Of a DNA stretch of 64,000 nucleotides, positions 17,548-30,112 are shown piece by piece. The stretch's first letter is position 1. Every line of letters starts with the position of its first letter. Location: NCBI RefSeq assembly GCF_002847285.1, contig NZ_CP025407.1, forward strand, positions 2,234,501 through 2,298,500. The letters run 5' to 3'. Source of the DNA: Streptomyces sp. CMB-StM0423. GTDB lineage: Bacteria; Actinomycetota; Actinomycetes; Streptomycetales; Streptomycetaceae. Under the pieces are notes generated by a model that was not told the origin of the DNA, searched no databases, and was given only the letters and a program-made list of their open reading frames with translations. The position numbers were made by a program, and so were the translations under genes.

Positions 17548-17874
17548 GTGTCCCCCCGCCGGAACAAGCCGCACTCCCGCGGCGCCGCCCGTCCGTCCGC
17601 GGACGACGACCTCGCCGGCCGCGTCGGCACGCCCGACGCGGCGGACTACGGGGGCGAGGAGTTCCTCGTCCGCCGCGTCGCCGGCTCCGCGGCCGACAAG
17701 AGCTACCGCTGCCCGGGCTGCGACCAGGAGATCCGCCCCGGCACGCCGCACGTGGTGGCGTGGCCCGAGCACCGCGGCGCGGACCTGCGCCGGCACTGGC
17801 ACACGGCCTGCTGGAACGCGCGCGACCGCCGCGGCACCCGGCCGCAGCGCTCGCGGAACGCCCCGCGCCACTGA
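17548..17874 (+). CDS. Small conserved zinc-ribbon-like protein
   Basis: A 108-residue protein with a disordered basic start (SPRRNKPHSRG) and a compact C-terminal module: YRCPGCDQEIRPGTPHVVAW, a spacer, then HWHTACWNARDRRG. Cys-x2-Cys with the following His, His and Cys residues suggest a zinc site. Relatives in Streptomyces are often labelled ATP/GTP-binding proteins without evidence; no P-loop is visible. GTG at 17548 is selected because upstream codons lack coding character. Confidence 0.75.
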   Translation: MSPRRNKPHSRGAARPSADDDLAGRVGTPDAADYGGEEFLVRRVAGSAADKSYRCPGCDQEIRPGTPHVVAWPEHRGADLRRHWHTACWNARDRRGTRPQRSRNAPRH

Positions 17875-17989
17875 CACGCGCCGCTGACGCCCGGACCACC
17901 GGCGCCCGGACCACCGGCACCCGCGCCACCGGCGCCCGCGCCCGCCTGCCCGTAAGGCACCGCTCGCGGCGGACCGCGCAAACCCCCTG

Positions 17990-18032
17990 TGGTCCAGACC
18001 TATTGACGATTGGTGCAGACCTTCCCTACGCT
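17990..18032 (+). promoter_or_regulatory. Chitinase promoter with 12-bp direct repeats
   Basis: TGGTCCAGACCT (17990-18001) and TGGTGCAGACCT (18011-18022) are direct repeats 21 bases apart. They frame TTGACG (-35, 18003-18008) and TACGCT (-10, 18027-18032) with an 18-base spacer. Streptomyces chitinase genes are known to carry such repeats overlapping the -35 region for chitin induction and glucose repression, and TGGTCNAGACC is also the core of the DasR site. Confidence 0.8.
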
Positions 18033-18128
18033 CGCCCATCACTGCGGTGAGCATGACATTCGCATGCCCACCGGGCGACGCAGGTCCCACCCCCACACAT
18101 ATCCGGACCTAGCTCGAGGAGCACGCCC

Positions 18129-19382
18129 TTGAGATCCCCCCACGTACGCACCCGCACCCGCGTCATCGGCATCCTGCTGACCCTGGCGCTCGCGATCCCG
18201 CTCACCGTGCTGGCCACCCTGGCGCCGTCGAGCACCGCCGGTGCCGCGACGACCCCCGCGGGCCCCAAGGCCGCCGGCGTGAAGATGGGTTACTTCACCG
18301 AGTGGGGCGTCTACGACCGCAACTACCACGTGAAGAACATGGACACCTCCGGCACGGCGGAGAAGATCAACACCATCAACTACGCCTTCGGCAACGTCCA
18401 GGGCGGCCGCTGCACCATGGGCGACTCCTTCGCGGCCACCGAGAAGAGCTACACCGCCGACCAGAGCGTCGACGGCGTGGCCGACACCTGGGACCAGCCG
18501 CTGCGCGGCAACTTCAACCAACTGCTCAAGCTGAAGAAGAAGTACCCGCAGATCAGGATTCTCTGGTCCTTCGGCGGCTGGACCTGGTCCGGCGGCTTCA
18601 CCCAGGCCATGCAGAACCCCGCGGCCTTCGCGCAGTCCTGCTACGACCTGGTCAACGACCCGCGCTGGCAGGGCCTGTTCGACGGCATCGACCTGGACTG
18701 GGAGTACCCCAACGCCTGCGGGCTGAGCTGCGACAGCAGCGGTCCCGCGGTGATGAAGGACATGATGCAGGCGTTCCGCGGCAAGTTCGGCGACCAGTTG
18801 GTGACGGCGGCCGTGACCGCCGACGCCTCCGCCGGCGGGAAGATCGAGGCCGCCGACTACGCCGGCGCGGCCCAGTACGTCGACTGGTACAACGTCATGA
18901 CGTACGACTTCTTCGGCGCCTGGGACGCCCAGGGCCCCACCGCCCCGCACTCGCCGCTCGCCTCGTACGACGGCATCCCGAAGCAGGGCTTCGACTCCAC
19001 CGCGGCGATCGAGAAGTTCAAGGCCGCCGGCGTCCCGGCGAACAAGCTGCTCCTGGGCATCGGCTTCTACGGCCGCGGCTGGACCGGCGTGACCCAGGCC
19101 GAGCCCGGCGGCACCGCGACCGGGCCCGCGCAGGGCAAGTACGAGCAGGGCATCGACGACTACAAGGAGCTGAAGGGCAGGTGCCCCGCCACCGGCACCG
19201 TCGGCGGCACCGCGTACGCCCACTGCGGCAACCAGTGGTGGAGCTACGACACCCCGCAGACCATCGGCGGGAAGATGTCCTACGCCAAGCAGCAGGGCCT
19301 CGGCGGCGCGTTCATCTGGGAGCTGAGCGGTGACACCGCGAACGGCGAGCTGATGTCCGCCGTCAACAGCGGCCTCGGCTGA
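18129..19382 (+). CDS. Secreted chitinase, glycoside hydrolase family 18 (catalytic domain only)
   Basis: 417 residues from a TTG start preceded by GAGGAG. The signal peptide is about residues 1-40 (RTRTRVIGILLTLALAIPLT, cleavage near TAGAAT). The rest is one GH18 barrel with the catalytic motif DGIDLDWE (residues 185-192, acid Glu192) and SFGGWTWSGGF. It cleaves chitin with substrate-assisted retention. No carbohydrate-binding module is present, unlike the next gene. The barrel is nearly identical over long stretches, also at DNA level, to that of the following chitinase, so this is a tandem duplicate. Confidence 0.93.
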   Translation: MRSPHVRTRTRVIGILLTLALAIPLTVLATLAPSSTAGAATTPAGPKAAGVKMGYFTEWGVYDRNYHVKNMDTSGTAEKINTINYAFGNVQGGRCTMGDSFAATEKSYTADQSVDGVADTWDQPLRGNFNQLLKLKKKYPQIRILWSFGGWTWSGGFTQAMQNPAAFAQSCYDLVNDPRWQGLFDGIDLDWEYPNACGLSCDSSGPAVMKDMMQAFRGKFGDQLVTAAVTADASAGGKIEAADYAGAAQYVDWYNVMTYDFFGAWDAQGPTAPHSPLASYDGIPKQGFDSTAAIEKFKAAGVPANKLLLGIGFYGRGWTGVTQAEPGGTATGPAQGKYEQGIDDYKELKGRCPATGTVGGTAYAHCGNQWWSYDTPQTIGGKMSYAKQQGLGGAFIWELSGDTANGELMSAVNSGLG

Positions 19383-19412
19383 GGCCGTTCGGCCGGCCGC
19401 CGCGCCGGCCGG

Positions 19413-19450
19413 AGCCCGGGACGGTGGTGTCGCCCCCGCCGACCCGGGCT
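19413..19450 (+). terminator. Terminator after first chitinase
   Basis: AGCCCGGG (19413-19420) pairs with CCCGGGCT (19443-19450) and is followed by TCTTCCATTT. It lies immediately before the promoter repeats of the second chitinase. Confidence 0.5.
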
Positions 19451-19459
19451 TCTTCCATT

Positions 19460-19502
19460 TGGTCCAGACCTATTGACCGCATTGGTATGTACCAATAGCC
19501 TC
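19460..19502 (+). promoter_or_regulatory. Promoter of second chitinase with chitin-response repeats
   Basis: TGGTCCAGACCT (19460-19471) is identical to the first repeat of the upstream chitinase promoter. The second element, TGGTATGTACCA (19483-19494), has become a near-perfect palindrome. TTGACC (19473-19478) and TAGCCT (19497-19502) give an 18-base spacer. The two chitinases are therefore probably co-induced by chitin, each from its own promoter. Confidence 0.78.
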
Positions 19503-19619
19503 CCTGGCGAGTGAGTGTCATGGCATGAACAAGAATCTGGCTCGTGTACGACGGGCGGCCGTACGCGCGGACGCGCCGCCCGCACCTGACGGAACGGCAC
19601 TCGACGAGGGAGACACACC

Positions 19620-21452
19620 TTGAGATCCCCCACCGGCAGTCGCCTGCTGAGACGCGCCACGGCCATCGTGGCCGCCGTGGCCATCCCGCTCGCCGCCATG
19701 GTCGGACTCGCCAGCCCCGCCCAGGCGGCCGGGGCGACCGCGACGTACCAGAAGGCATCAGACTGGGGCACCGGCTTCGAGGGCAGGTGGACGGTGAAGA
19801 ACACCGGCACCGCGCCCCTCTCCTCCTGGTCCATTTCCTGGGACTTCCCCGCCGGCACCAGCGTCACATCCTCCTGGGACGCGGACGTCACCAGCACCGG
19901 CACCCGCTGGACCGCCAAGAACAAGTCCTACAACGGCAGCCTGGCCCCGGGCGCCAGCCTCACCTTCGGCTTCAACGGCTCGGGCAGCGGCGGCGGCAAC
20001 GTCACCAACTGCACCCTGAACGGCGACCCCTGCGACGGCGGCGGCGTCCCCGGCGACAGCGCCCCCTCGGCTCCCGGCACGCCCAGCGCCGGGACCATCA
20101 CCGACACCTCCGTCGCGCTGAGCTGGACGGCGGCCACCGACGACAAGGGGATCAAGAACTACGACGTGTACCGCGGCAGCACCAAGGTCGCCACGGTCAC
20201 CGACACCAAGTACACGGACACCGGCCTGACCGCCGGCACCCCGTACACCTACAGCGTCCGCGCACGCGACACCGCGGACCAGGTCGGCCCCTCCAGCGGC
20301 TCGCGAACCGTCACCACGACGGGCGGCGGCGGCCCCGGCGGCGGCAAGATCAAGATGGGGTACTTCACCGAGTGGGGCGTCTACCAGCGCAACTACCACG
20401 CGAAGAACCTCGACACCTCCGGCACGGCGCAGAAGATCAACACCATCAACTACGCCTTCGGCAACGTCCAGAACGGCCGCTGCACCATGGGCGACTCCTA
20501 CGCCGCGATCGAGAAGGCGTACGGCGCCGGCGAGAGCGTCGACGGCGTGGCCGACACCTGGGACCAGCCGCTGCGCGGCAACTTCAACCAACTGCTCAAG
20601 CTGAAGAAGAAGTACCCGCACATCAGGATCCTCTGGTCCTTCGGCGGCTGGACCTGGTCCGGCGGCTTCACCCAGGCCATGCAGAACCCCGCGGCCTTCG
20701 CCCAGTCCTGCTACGACCTGGTCAACGACCCGCGCTGGCAGGGCCTGTTCGACGGCATCGACCTGGACTGGGAGTACCCCAACGCCTGCGGTCTCACCTG
20801 TGACAGCAGCGGCCCGGCCGTCATGAAGAACATGATGCAGGCGTTCCGCGCGAAGTTCGGCAACAAGCTCCTCACCGCCGCCATCACGGCCGACCCCTCC
20901 AGCGGCGGGAAGATCGACAAGGCCGACTACGCCGGCGCGGCCCAGTACGTCGACTGGTACAACGTCATGACGTACGACTTCTTCGGCGCCTGGGACGCCC
21001 AGGGCCCCACCGCCCCGCACTCGCCCCTCACCTCGTACGACGGCATCCCGATCGCCGCGTTCAACTCCGACGCCGCGATCCAGAAGCTGAAGGGCATGGG
21101 CATCCCGTCGAGCAAGCTGCTGCTCGGCGTCGGCTTCTACGGCCGCGGCTGGACCGGCGTGACGCAGAGCGCACCCGGCGGCAGCGCGACCGGACCCGCA
21201 CCCGGCAAGTACGAGCAGGGCATCGACGACTACAAGGAGCTGAAAGCCAGGTGCCCGGCCACCGGAACGGTCGCGGGCACGGCGTACGCCCACTGCGGCA
21301 ACCAGTGGTGGAGCTACGACACCCCGGCGACACTCACCGCGAAGATGACCTACGCCAAGAACCAGAACCTCGGCGGCGCGTTCATCTGGGAACTCAGCGG
21401 TGACACCGCCAACGGCGAGCTGATGACCGCGGTCCACAACGGTCTCGGCTGA
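19620..21452 (+). CDS. Secreted chitinase with CBM2, FnIII and GH18 domains
   Basis: 610 residues from a TTG start with GGGAG before it. The order is: signal peptide (1-37, ending SPAQAAG); a family 2 carbohydrate-binding module (about 38-135, with surface Trp residues in ASDWGTGFEGRWTVKN and SSWSISWDFP); a Gly-rich linker; a fibronectin type III domain (about 150-238); a Gly linker; and GH18 with DGIDLDWE at 378-385. The binding module should hold the enzyme on insoluble chitin. The neighbouring single-domain chitinase has the same barrel, so the pair differ mainly in substrate anchoring. Confidence 0.94.
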   Translation: MRSPTGSRLLRRATAIVAAVAIPLAAMVGLASPAQAAGATATYQKASDWGTGFEGRWTVKNTGTAPLSSWSISWDFPAGTSVTSSWDADVTSTGTRWTAKNKSYNGSLAPGASLTFGFNGSGSGGGNVTNCTLNGDPCDGGGVPGDSAPSAPGTPSAGTITDTSVALSWTAATDDKGIKNYDVYRGSTKVATVTDTKYTDTGLTAGTPYTYSVRARDTADQVGPSSGSRTVTTTGGGGPGGGKIKMGYFTEWGVYQRNYHAKNLDTSGTAQKINTINYAFGNVQNGRCTMGDSYAAIEKAYGAGESVDGVADTWDQPLRGNFNQLLKLKKKYPHIRILWSFGGWTWSGGFTQAMQNPAAFAQSCYDLVNDPRWQGLFDGIDLDWEYPNACGLTCDSSGPAVMKNMMQAFRAKFGNKLLTAAITADPSSGGKIDKADYAGAAQYVDWYNVMTYDFFGAWDAQGPTAPHSPLTSYDGIPIAAFNSDAAIQKLKGMGIPSSKLLLGVGFYGRGWTGVTQSAPGGSATGPAPGKYEQGIDDYKELKARCPATGTVAGTAYAHCGNQWWSYDTPATLTAKMTYAKNQNLGGAFIWELSGDTANGELMTAVHNGLG

Positions 21453-21461
21453 CCCTCAGAC

Positions 21462-21518
21462 GGGCCTGAGCCCGGGGTATCCGGCGTGCGCTCGCCTCCC
21501 CGCCCCGGGTTCAGGCCC
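21462..21518. terminator. Bidirectional terminator between chitinase and DUF2550 gene
   Basis: GGGCCTGAGCCCGGGG (21462-21477) pairs with CCCCGGGTTCAGGCCC (21503-21518) at 15 of 16 positions, the remaining one being G-U. It serves the chitinase and the end of the ATP synthase transcript. Confidence 0.65.
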
Positions 21519-21551
21519 TTTCCCGTTCCCACGGACGAGTCTCCTCAGGCG

Positions 21552-21992
21552 CTACGCCACGTTGACGCGCTGTCCTGGAGGGGCCGCCTCCAGCCAGGCG
21601 AGAAAGCCGGTGAGCGCGTCCTCGCTCATCGCCAGCTCGATCCGGTCCTCGTCGTGCCGGCAGGCCAGCACCACGGCGTCGGAGAGCAGGGCGAGCTCCT
21701 CCTCGCCCGCGGGGGCCCGGCGCTCCAGCACCTCGATGCCGTCCCGCCGCAGCACGCGGCGCGGCCTCGGTGCGTACGAGAAGACGCGGAACCACTCGAT
21801 GACGTCACCGCTGTAGCGGGCGACGCCGTACGCCCAGCCCTTCCCCGGCCGGTCGGCGCGGGCGGACCAGCGCAGGCTGCAGTCGAAGGTGCCGCCGGCC
21901 CGCTGGATGAGACGGCGGCGCAAGCCGAAGAGGAAGAGGCCGAGCAGCAGCAGGGCGACCACCGCCCCGGCCAGCAGCAAAGCGAGGAACAT
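21552..21992 (-). CDS. DUF2550 membrane protein
   Basis: A 146-residue protein with one N-terminal membrane helix (FLALLLAGAVVALLLLGLFLFGL) followed by a cytoplasmic domain (FDCSLRW, then GWAYGVARYSGDVIEWFRVFSYAPRPRRVL). This matches the actinobacterial DUF2550 family that sits directly after atpC. The ATG at 21992 has AGGAGG at good distance; the GTG at 21998 would be too close to it. It lies 36 bases after atpC, so it is probably the last gene of that operon. Its role is unknown. Confidence 0.85.
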   Translation of the reverse strand: MFLALLLAGAVVALLLLGLFLFGLRRRLIQRAGGTFDCSLRWSARADRPGKGWAYGVARYSGDVIEWFRVFSYAPRPRRVLRRDGIEVLERRAPAGEEELALLSDAVVLACRHDEDRIELAMSEDALTGFLAWLEAAPPGQRVNVA

Positions 21993-22028
21993 CTCCACAG
22001 ACCTCCTCGCCGCTCCTCTCGCGTGGCC

Positions 22029-22409
22029 TCAGTGACCCGCCACGGCCCGGAGCCGCACTTCCGCGCGTCGCTCCGCTCCCGCGTCCGCGTCGGCTTTGGC
22101 CCGGTCCAGGGCGCGCTCCGCACGCTCCACGTCGATCTCGTCGGAGAGCTCGGCGATCTCGGCGAGCAGCGAGAGCTTGTTGTCAGCGAAGGAGATGAAG
22201 CCGCCGTGCACGGCCGCCAGGACCGTGCCCTCGCCGCTGGCGCCCGTCGTACGGATCGTCACCGGGCCGGACTCCAGCACCGTGAGCAGCGGCTGGTGTC
22301 CGGGCATGATGCCGATGTCACCGGACGGGGTGCGCGCGATGACCCGGCTGGCCTCGCCGGACCAGACGCTACGGTCCGCGGCGACCAACTCGACGTGCAG
22401 CTCGGCCAC
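22029..22409 (-). CDS. atpC: ATP synthase F1 epsilon subunit
   Basis: A 126-residue rotor subunit with the N-terminal beta-sandwich (AELHVELVAADRSVWSGEA, GDIGIMPGHQPLLTVLE) and a C-terminal helical hairpin rich in Ala, Glu and Arg. It binds gamma and can inhibit ATP hydrolysis. GTG start. A 110-base spacer with a strong hairpin separates it from atpD, larger than most gaps in this operon. Confidence 0.95.
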   Translation of the reverse strand: MAELHVELVAADRSVWSGEASRVIARTPSGDIGIMPGHQPLLTVLESGPVTIRTTGASGEGTVLAAVHGGFISFADNKLSLLAEIAELSDEIDVERAERALDRAKADADAGAERRAEVRLRAVAGH

Positions 22410-22455
22410 GATGGCTCCTCAACTGGGGTTTAGCAGAGAATAACTGGTTTGCGGG

Positions 22456-22483
22456 CCGGGGGCGGGGCGAACCCCGCCCCCGG
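22456..22483 (-). terminator. Strong hairpin between atpD and atpC (attenuator or processing site)
   Basis: CCGGGGGCGGGG (22456-22467) pairs perfectly with CCCCGCCCCCGG (22472-22483) around a CGAA loop (TTCG on the transcript). It lies inside the operon, so it may attenuate or stabilise the mRNA rather than end it; the role is inferred. Confidence 0.5.
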
Positions 22484-22519
22484 TTGGCTCGGAGCCGGTG
22501 AAAACCGCGGGCGCACCGG

Positions 22520-24915
<2,396 letters not shown>

Positions 24916-24917
24916 GC

Positions 24918-26489
<1,572 letters not shown>

Positions 26490-26593
26490 CTGGGTTCCCT
26501 GCTCTCCTTGTTGGGCCCGTAAGTTCTTGCGTCCACGGCCCAACTCGGGCCGCTGGTGATGCTCTGGAGTTGGTGTGTGACGGTGGGTGACCG

Positions 26594-27409
26594 TCAGCCC
26601 CGCATACCGCGCTTCACCTCGTCGAGGCGGTCGGCGACGGAGCCGTTGATGACCTCGTCGCCCACCCGCACCGAGATCCCGCCGAGGACCGCGGGGTCCA
26701 CGTCCAGGTTCAGGTGCATGTCCCGGCCGTACAGCCGGGCAAGCGCGGCGCCCAGGCGCTCCTTCTGCCCGTCGCTGAGCGGCACGGCGGTGGACACGAC
26801 CGCGACCATCCGGTCCCGGCGCTCCGCGGCGAGCTTGGACAGGGCCTCCAGGCCCCCTTCCAGGCTACGACCCCGCGGCCGTTCGACGAGCCGCACGACC
26901 AGCCGCTCGGTGACCGGGTTGGCCCGGCCGCCCAGCAGCGTGTGCAGCAGCCCGGCCTTGGCGGCTCCGGTGCCCACCCGGTCGGTGAGCGCCCCGCGGA
27001 GCTGCTTGTCGCCCGTGACGATCCGGCCGAACCGGAACAGCTCGTCCTCCACCTCGTCGAGCTGCCCCGCCCGCTGCGCGGCGGTGAGGTCCGCGGTGTC
27101 GGCGAGCTCCTCAAGCACGTCGACCAGGTCACGCGCCCGCGACCAGCGGGCCCGTACCATCCCGGCGACCAGGTCGGCGGCCTCGCCGCCGATCTGCCCG
27201 CCGAGGATCCGGCGGACCAGCTCGGCCTTGGCCTCGCCGGGCTGCGCCGGGTCGGTCAGCGCCCGCCGCAGCGTCACCTCGCGGTCCAGCAGGACGGTCA
27301 CGGCGGCCAGCTCTCCGGCCAGCTCCGCCGCGTCGACCGAGGTGCTGTCGGTCAGCGCGTCGAGCTGCTCCCTGGCGGCGGCCAGCGCCTCGCGGCTCGC
27401 TCCGTTCAT
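26594..27409 (-). CDS. atpH: ATP synthase F1 delta subunit
   Basis: A 271-residue peripheral-stalk subunit, longer than the E. coli delta of about 177 residues, as is normal in actinobacteria because of an N-terminal extension ([17 protein letters not shown] onwards). The C-terminal half ends with the conserved [25 protein letters not shown] region. It joins the alpha N-termini to subunit b. The ATG at 27409 lies 58 bases after the atpF stop. Confidence 0.95.
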   Translation of the reverse strand: MNGASREALAAAREQLDALTDSTSVDAAELAGELAAVTVLLDREVTLRRALTDPAQPGEAKAELVRRILGGQIGGEAADLVAGMVRARWSRARDLVDVLEELADTADLTAAQRAGQLDEVEDELFRFGRIVTGDKQLRGALTDRVGTGAAKAGLLHTLLGGRANPVTERLVVRLVERPRGRSLEGGLEALSKLAAERRDRMVAVVSTAVPLSDGQKERLGAALARLYGRDMHLNLDVDPAVLGGISVRVGDEVINGSVADRLDEVKRGMRG

Positions 27410-27467
27410 CGGTCTCGCTCCTCGTCTCGCTCGCTGGCGCTCGCTCGACTCGTCGCCGTTCCGGCGT

Positions 27468-28034
27468 TCACGCCCCGGCCTCGGCCTTCGTCCCGGACTG
27501 GGCGGCGGCCTTGGCCTCCAGCTCGTCCAGGAACCGGTCGACGACGCGGCTCTGCCGGGCGTGGTCCTCCAGGGACTCGCCGACCAGCCGGCCGGCCAGC
27601 TCGGTGGCCAGCGCGCCGACGTCCTGGCGCAGCGCCAGCGAAGCGGCCTTCTTGTCGGCCTCGACCTGGGCGTGACCGGCAGCGATGATCTCCTCACGCT
27701 GCCGCTGGCCCTCGGCCCGCATCTCGGCGATGAGGGCCGAACCCTGCTCGCGAGCCTCCTCGCGCAGCCGGTTGGCCTCGTGCCGGGCCTCGGCGAGCTG
27801 GGCCTTGTACTGGTCGAGCGTCTGCTCCGCCTCGATCTGGGCGGCCTCGGCCTTCTCCATGCCGCCTTCGATGGCCGCCTTGCGCTCCTCAAGCACCTCG
27901 TTGATACGCGGCAGGAGCTTCTTGGCCAGCAGGCCGAAGACGATGAGGAAGGCGATCAGGCCGATGACGAGTTCCGGCAACGGCGGGATGAGAGGGTTCT
28001 GATCCCCTGATGCCGCGATCTGCTGGAGGTTCAC
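27468..28034 (-). CDS. atpF: ATP synthase F0 b subunit
   Basis: A 188-residue protein with one N-terminal membrane helix (about 20-42, ELVIGLIAFLIVFGLLAKKL) and a long charged coiled coil (EERKAAIEGGMEKAEAAQI onwards) that makes the outer stalk. The GTG start is 29 bases after the c-subunit stop. Two copies per complex are expected. Confidence 0.96.
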   Translation of the reverse strand: MNLQQIAASGDQNPLIPPLPELVIGLIAFLIVFGLLAKKLLPRINEVLEERKAAIEGGMEKAEAAQIEAEQTLDQYKAQLAEARHEANRLREEAREQGSALIAEMRAEGQRQREEIIAAGHAQVEADKKAASLALRQDVGALATELAGRLVGESLEDHARQSRVVDRFLDELEAKAAAQSGTKAEAGA

Positions 28035-28063
28035 ATCGGTGCCTTTCGTCGGAAGGAGTCCGC

Positions 28064-28390
<327 letters not shown>

Positions 28391-29209
28391 TCAGTGCGCC
28401 TCTTCGAGCGCGCCCGAGATGTAGCTGGCGGTCAGCACGACGAACACGTATGCCTGGACGGCCTGGATGAACAGCTCGAAGGCGACCATCACCAGCACCA
28501 TCACGAAGGCCACGGGCGCGTAGGCGAAGCCCCAACTGTTCATGAAGAACCAGGTGGCGATGGTGAACATCACGAGCAGCAGGTGGCCGGCGAACATGTT
28601 CGCGAAGAGCCGCACCGCGTGCGTGAAGGGCCGCACGAGCACGTTGGAGAAGAACTCGATCAGCATGACCAGCGGCAGCACGCCGCCCAGCGACTTGTCG
28701 TACCCGGTGAGGTTCTTGAACCCGCCGGCGAAGCCGTGCCGCTTGAAGGTCAGGGACATCCAGGTCACCCAGACCAGGATCGCCAGCGCGGCGGGGAAGG
28801 CGATGATCGAGGTCACCGGGAACTGCGCGAGCGGGATGACCGACCAGAGATTCATCAGCCAGATGAAGAAGAAGAGGGAGACCAGCAGCGGCACCCACTT
28901 CTCGCCTTCCTTCTTGCCGATGGTCTCGTAGACGATGCCGCGGCGGACGAAGTCGTAGCCCGACTCGGCGACCATCTGCAGCTTGCCCGGGACGACCTTG
29001 GGGCTGGCGAATGCCTTCCAGAAGAAGACGCAGAGCACCAGCGTCGTCACCAGCGCCAGCAGGATCGGCTTGTTGAACTCGAAGCCGCCGATCGTGAACA
29101 TCGGCTTGAAGACGAACGAGTGCAGGCCGGGGGACTGGAAGCCGCAACCACCTTCAACGAAGATCTTGCAACTCGCGTCGAAAGCGAGCGTCGTATCAGC
29201 AGCACTCAC
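28391..29209 (-). CDS. atpB: ATP synthase F0 a subunit
   Basis: A 272-residue proton-channel subunit with five or six membrane helices. The essential Arg is in HAVRLFANMFAGHLLL and the last helix has QAVQAYVFVVLTASYI. The GTG start is 196 bases after the atpI stop. With the c ring it forms the two half channels. Confidence 0.96.
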   Translation of the reverse strand: MSAADTTLAFDASCKIFVEGGCGFQSPGLHSFVFKPMFTIGGFEFNKPILLALVTTLVLCVFFWKAFASPKVVPGKLQMVAESGYDFVRRGIVYETIGKKEGEKWVPLLVSLFFFIWLMNLWSVIPLAQFPVTSIIAFPAALAILVWVTWMSLTFKRHGFAGGFKNLTGYDKSLGGVLPLVMLIEFFSNVLVRPFTHAVRLFANMFAGHLLLVMFTIATWFFMNSWGFAYAPVAFVMVLVMVAFELFIQAVQAYVFVVLTASYISGALEEAH

Positions 29210-29405
29210 CGGCGAGCTCCTTCGGCGTGACGCATGGCTACGGCAACCTCAATGTGTCGGTGTTGTGCACCGCTGGAGAGCGGTACGTGACAGGACGGGA
29301 TACGGCCGGCGGGGTGCGGTGCGGCCCTGCGGCCCACTGCGCACGCACGCACCGGCGCGGCAGGGGGACCATAGCAGTCGCGGATCACTGCTCGGCCAGC
29401 GGGTC

Positions 29406-29855
29406 TCATCGCCCGGCCTCGGTGGCTGTACCGGAGCGCTGTTCACCCGCTCCGGTTTCTCGCTCCGGTTCCACGTACGGCAACTTCAGCCGGAAGTGGG
29501 TACGGCCCATGGCGGCGGTGAACACCAGTGCCGCGACGAGCACCGTGAAGCCGAACGCCTTGGTGTTGAAGAGCGTCGTGTCCCTGAACAGGCCCATGAC
29601 GACGGCGAGCAGCAACACCTGCGAGGTGTAGGTGATCAGCGCGATCCCGAGGAACAGCTCGGGGTTCTTGCGCGAGAAGTGCTGGAGTGCGAAGAGGCCG
29701 AGACCGAAGAAGGCTAGGACCACCACGGTGGCTGCGGCGGCTCCCACACCGCCCTTCACACCGGCCGCGAGTGAACTGATGATCACTGCGACGACGCCGG
29801 CGAGGGCGGTCGGGATCGCGGCGCCACGGAGGATCCGGGCGTCGTTGACCTGCAT
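29406..29855 (-). CDS. atpI: ATP synthase protein I-like membrane protein (AtpI/UncI)
   Basis: A 149-residue protein with four hydrophobic segments (about 12-32, 37-58, 68-90 and 99-118) and a polar C-terminal tail. It is the first gene of the ATP synthase operon, the usual place of AtpI, which helps c-ring assembly in some bacteria and is not essential. Sequence conservation is low, so position carries much of the identification. Confidence 0.8.
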   Translation of the reverse strand: MQVNDARILRGAAIPTALAGVVAVIISSLAAGVKGGVGAAAATVVVLAFFGLGLFALQHFSRKNPELFLGIALITYTSQVLLLAVVMGLFRDTTLFNTKAFGFTVLVAALVFTAAMGRTHFRLKLPYVEPERETGAGEQRSGTATEAGR

Positions 29856-30112
29856 AAGAGGAGTCTCCGGCGGGAGTCGGGAGCAACTGGTCGACGGTGA
29901 CGAGCGTGTCCCCGGGGCGGGTGCACCGCATCGAGGGGCATCGCGCCAGAGAACCGTCGCACTACGGTCCTTCGGCTCTGCACCGGGTTCTCGTGAACGG
30001 TATCACAAGCATCTTGACCCGAGCTTTACTCAGGAAGTGTGCTGCCCGTCACACGAAGGGGCTACGTCGGCCACGTCGCTCCGCCCACCTGGAGATATGC
30101 CTGCTACGGGGG

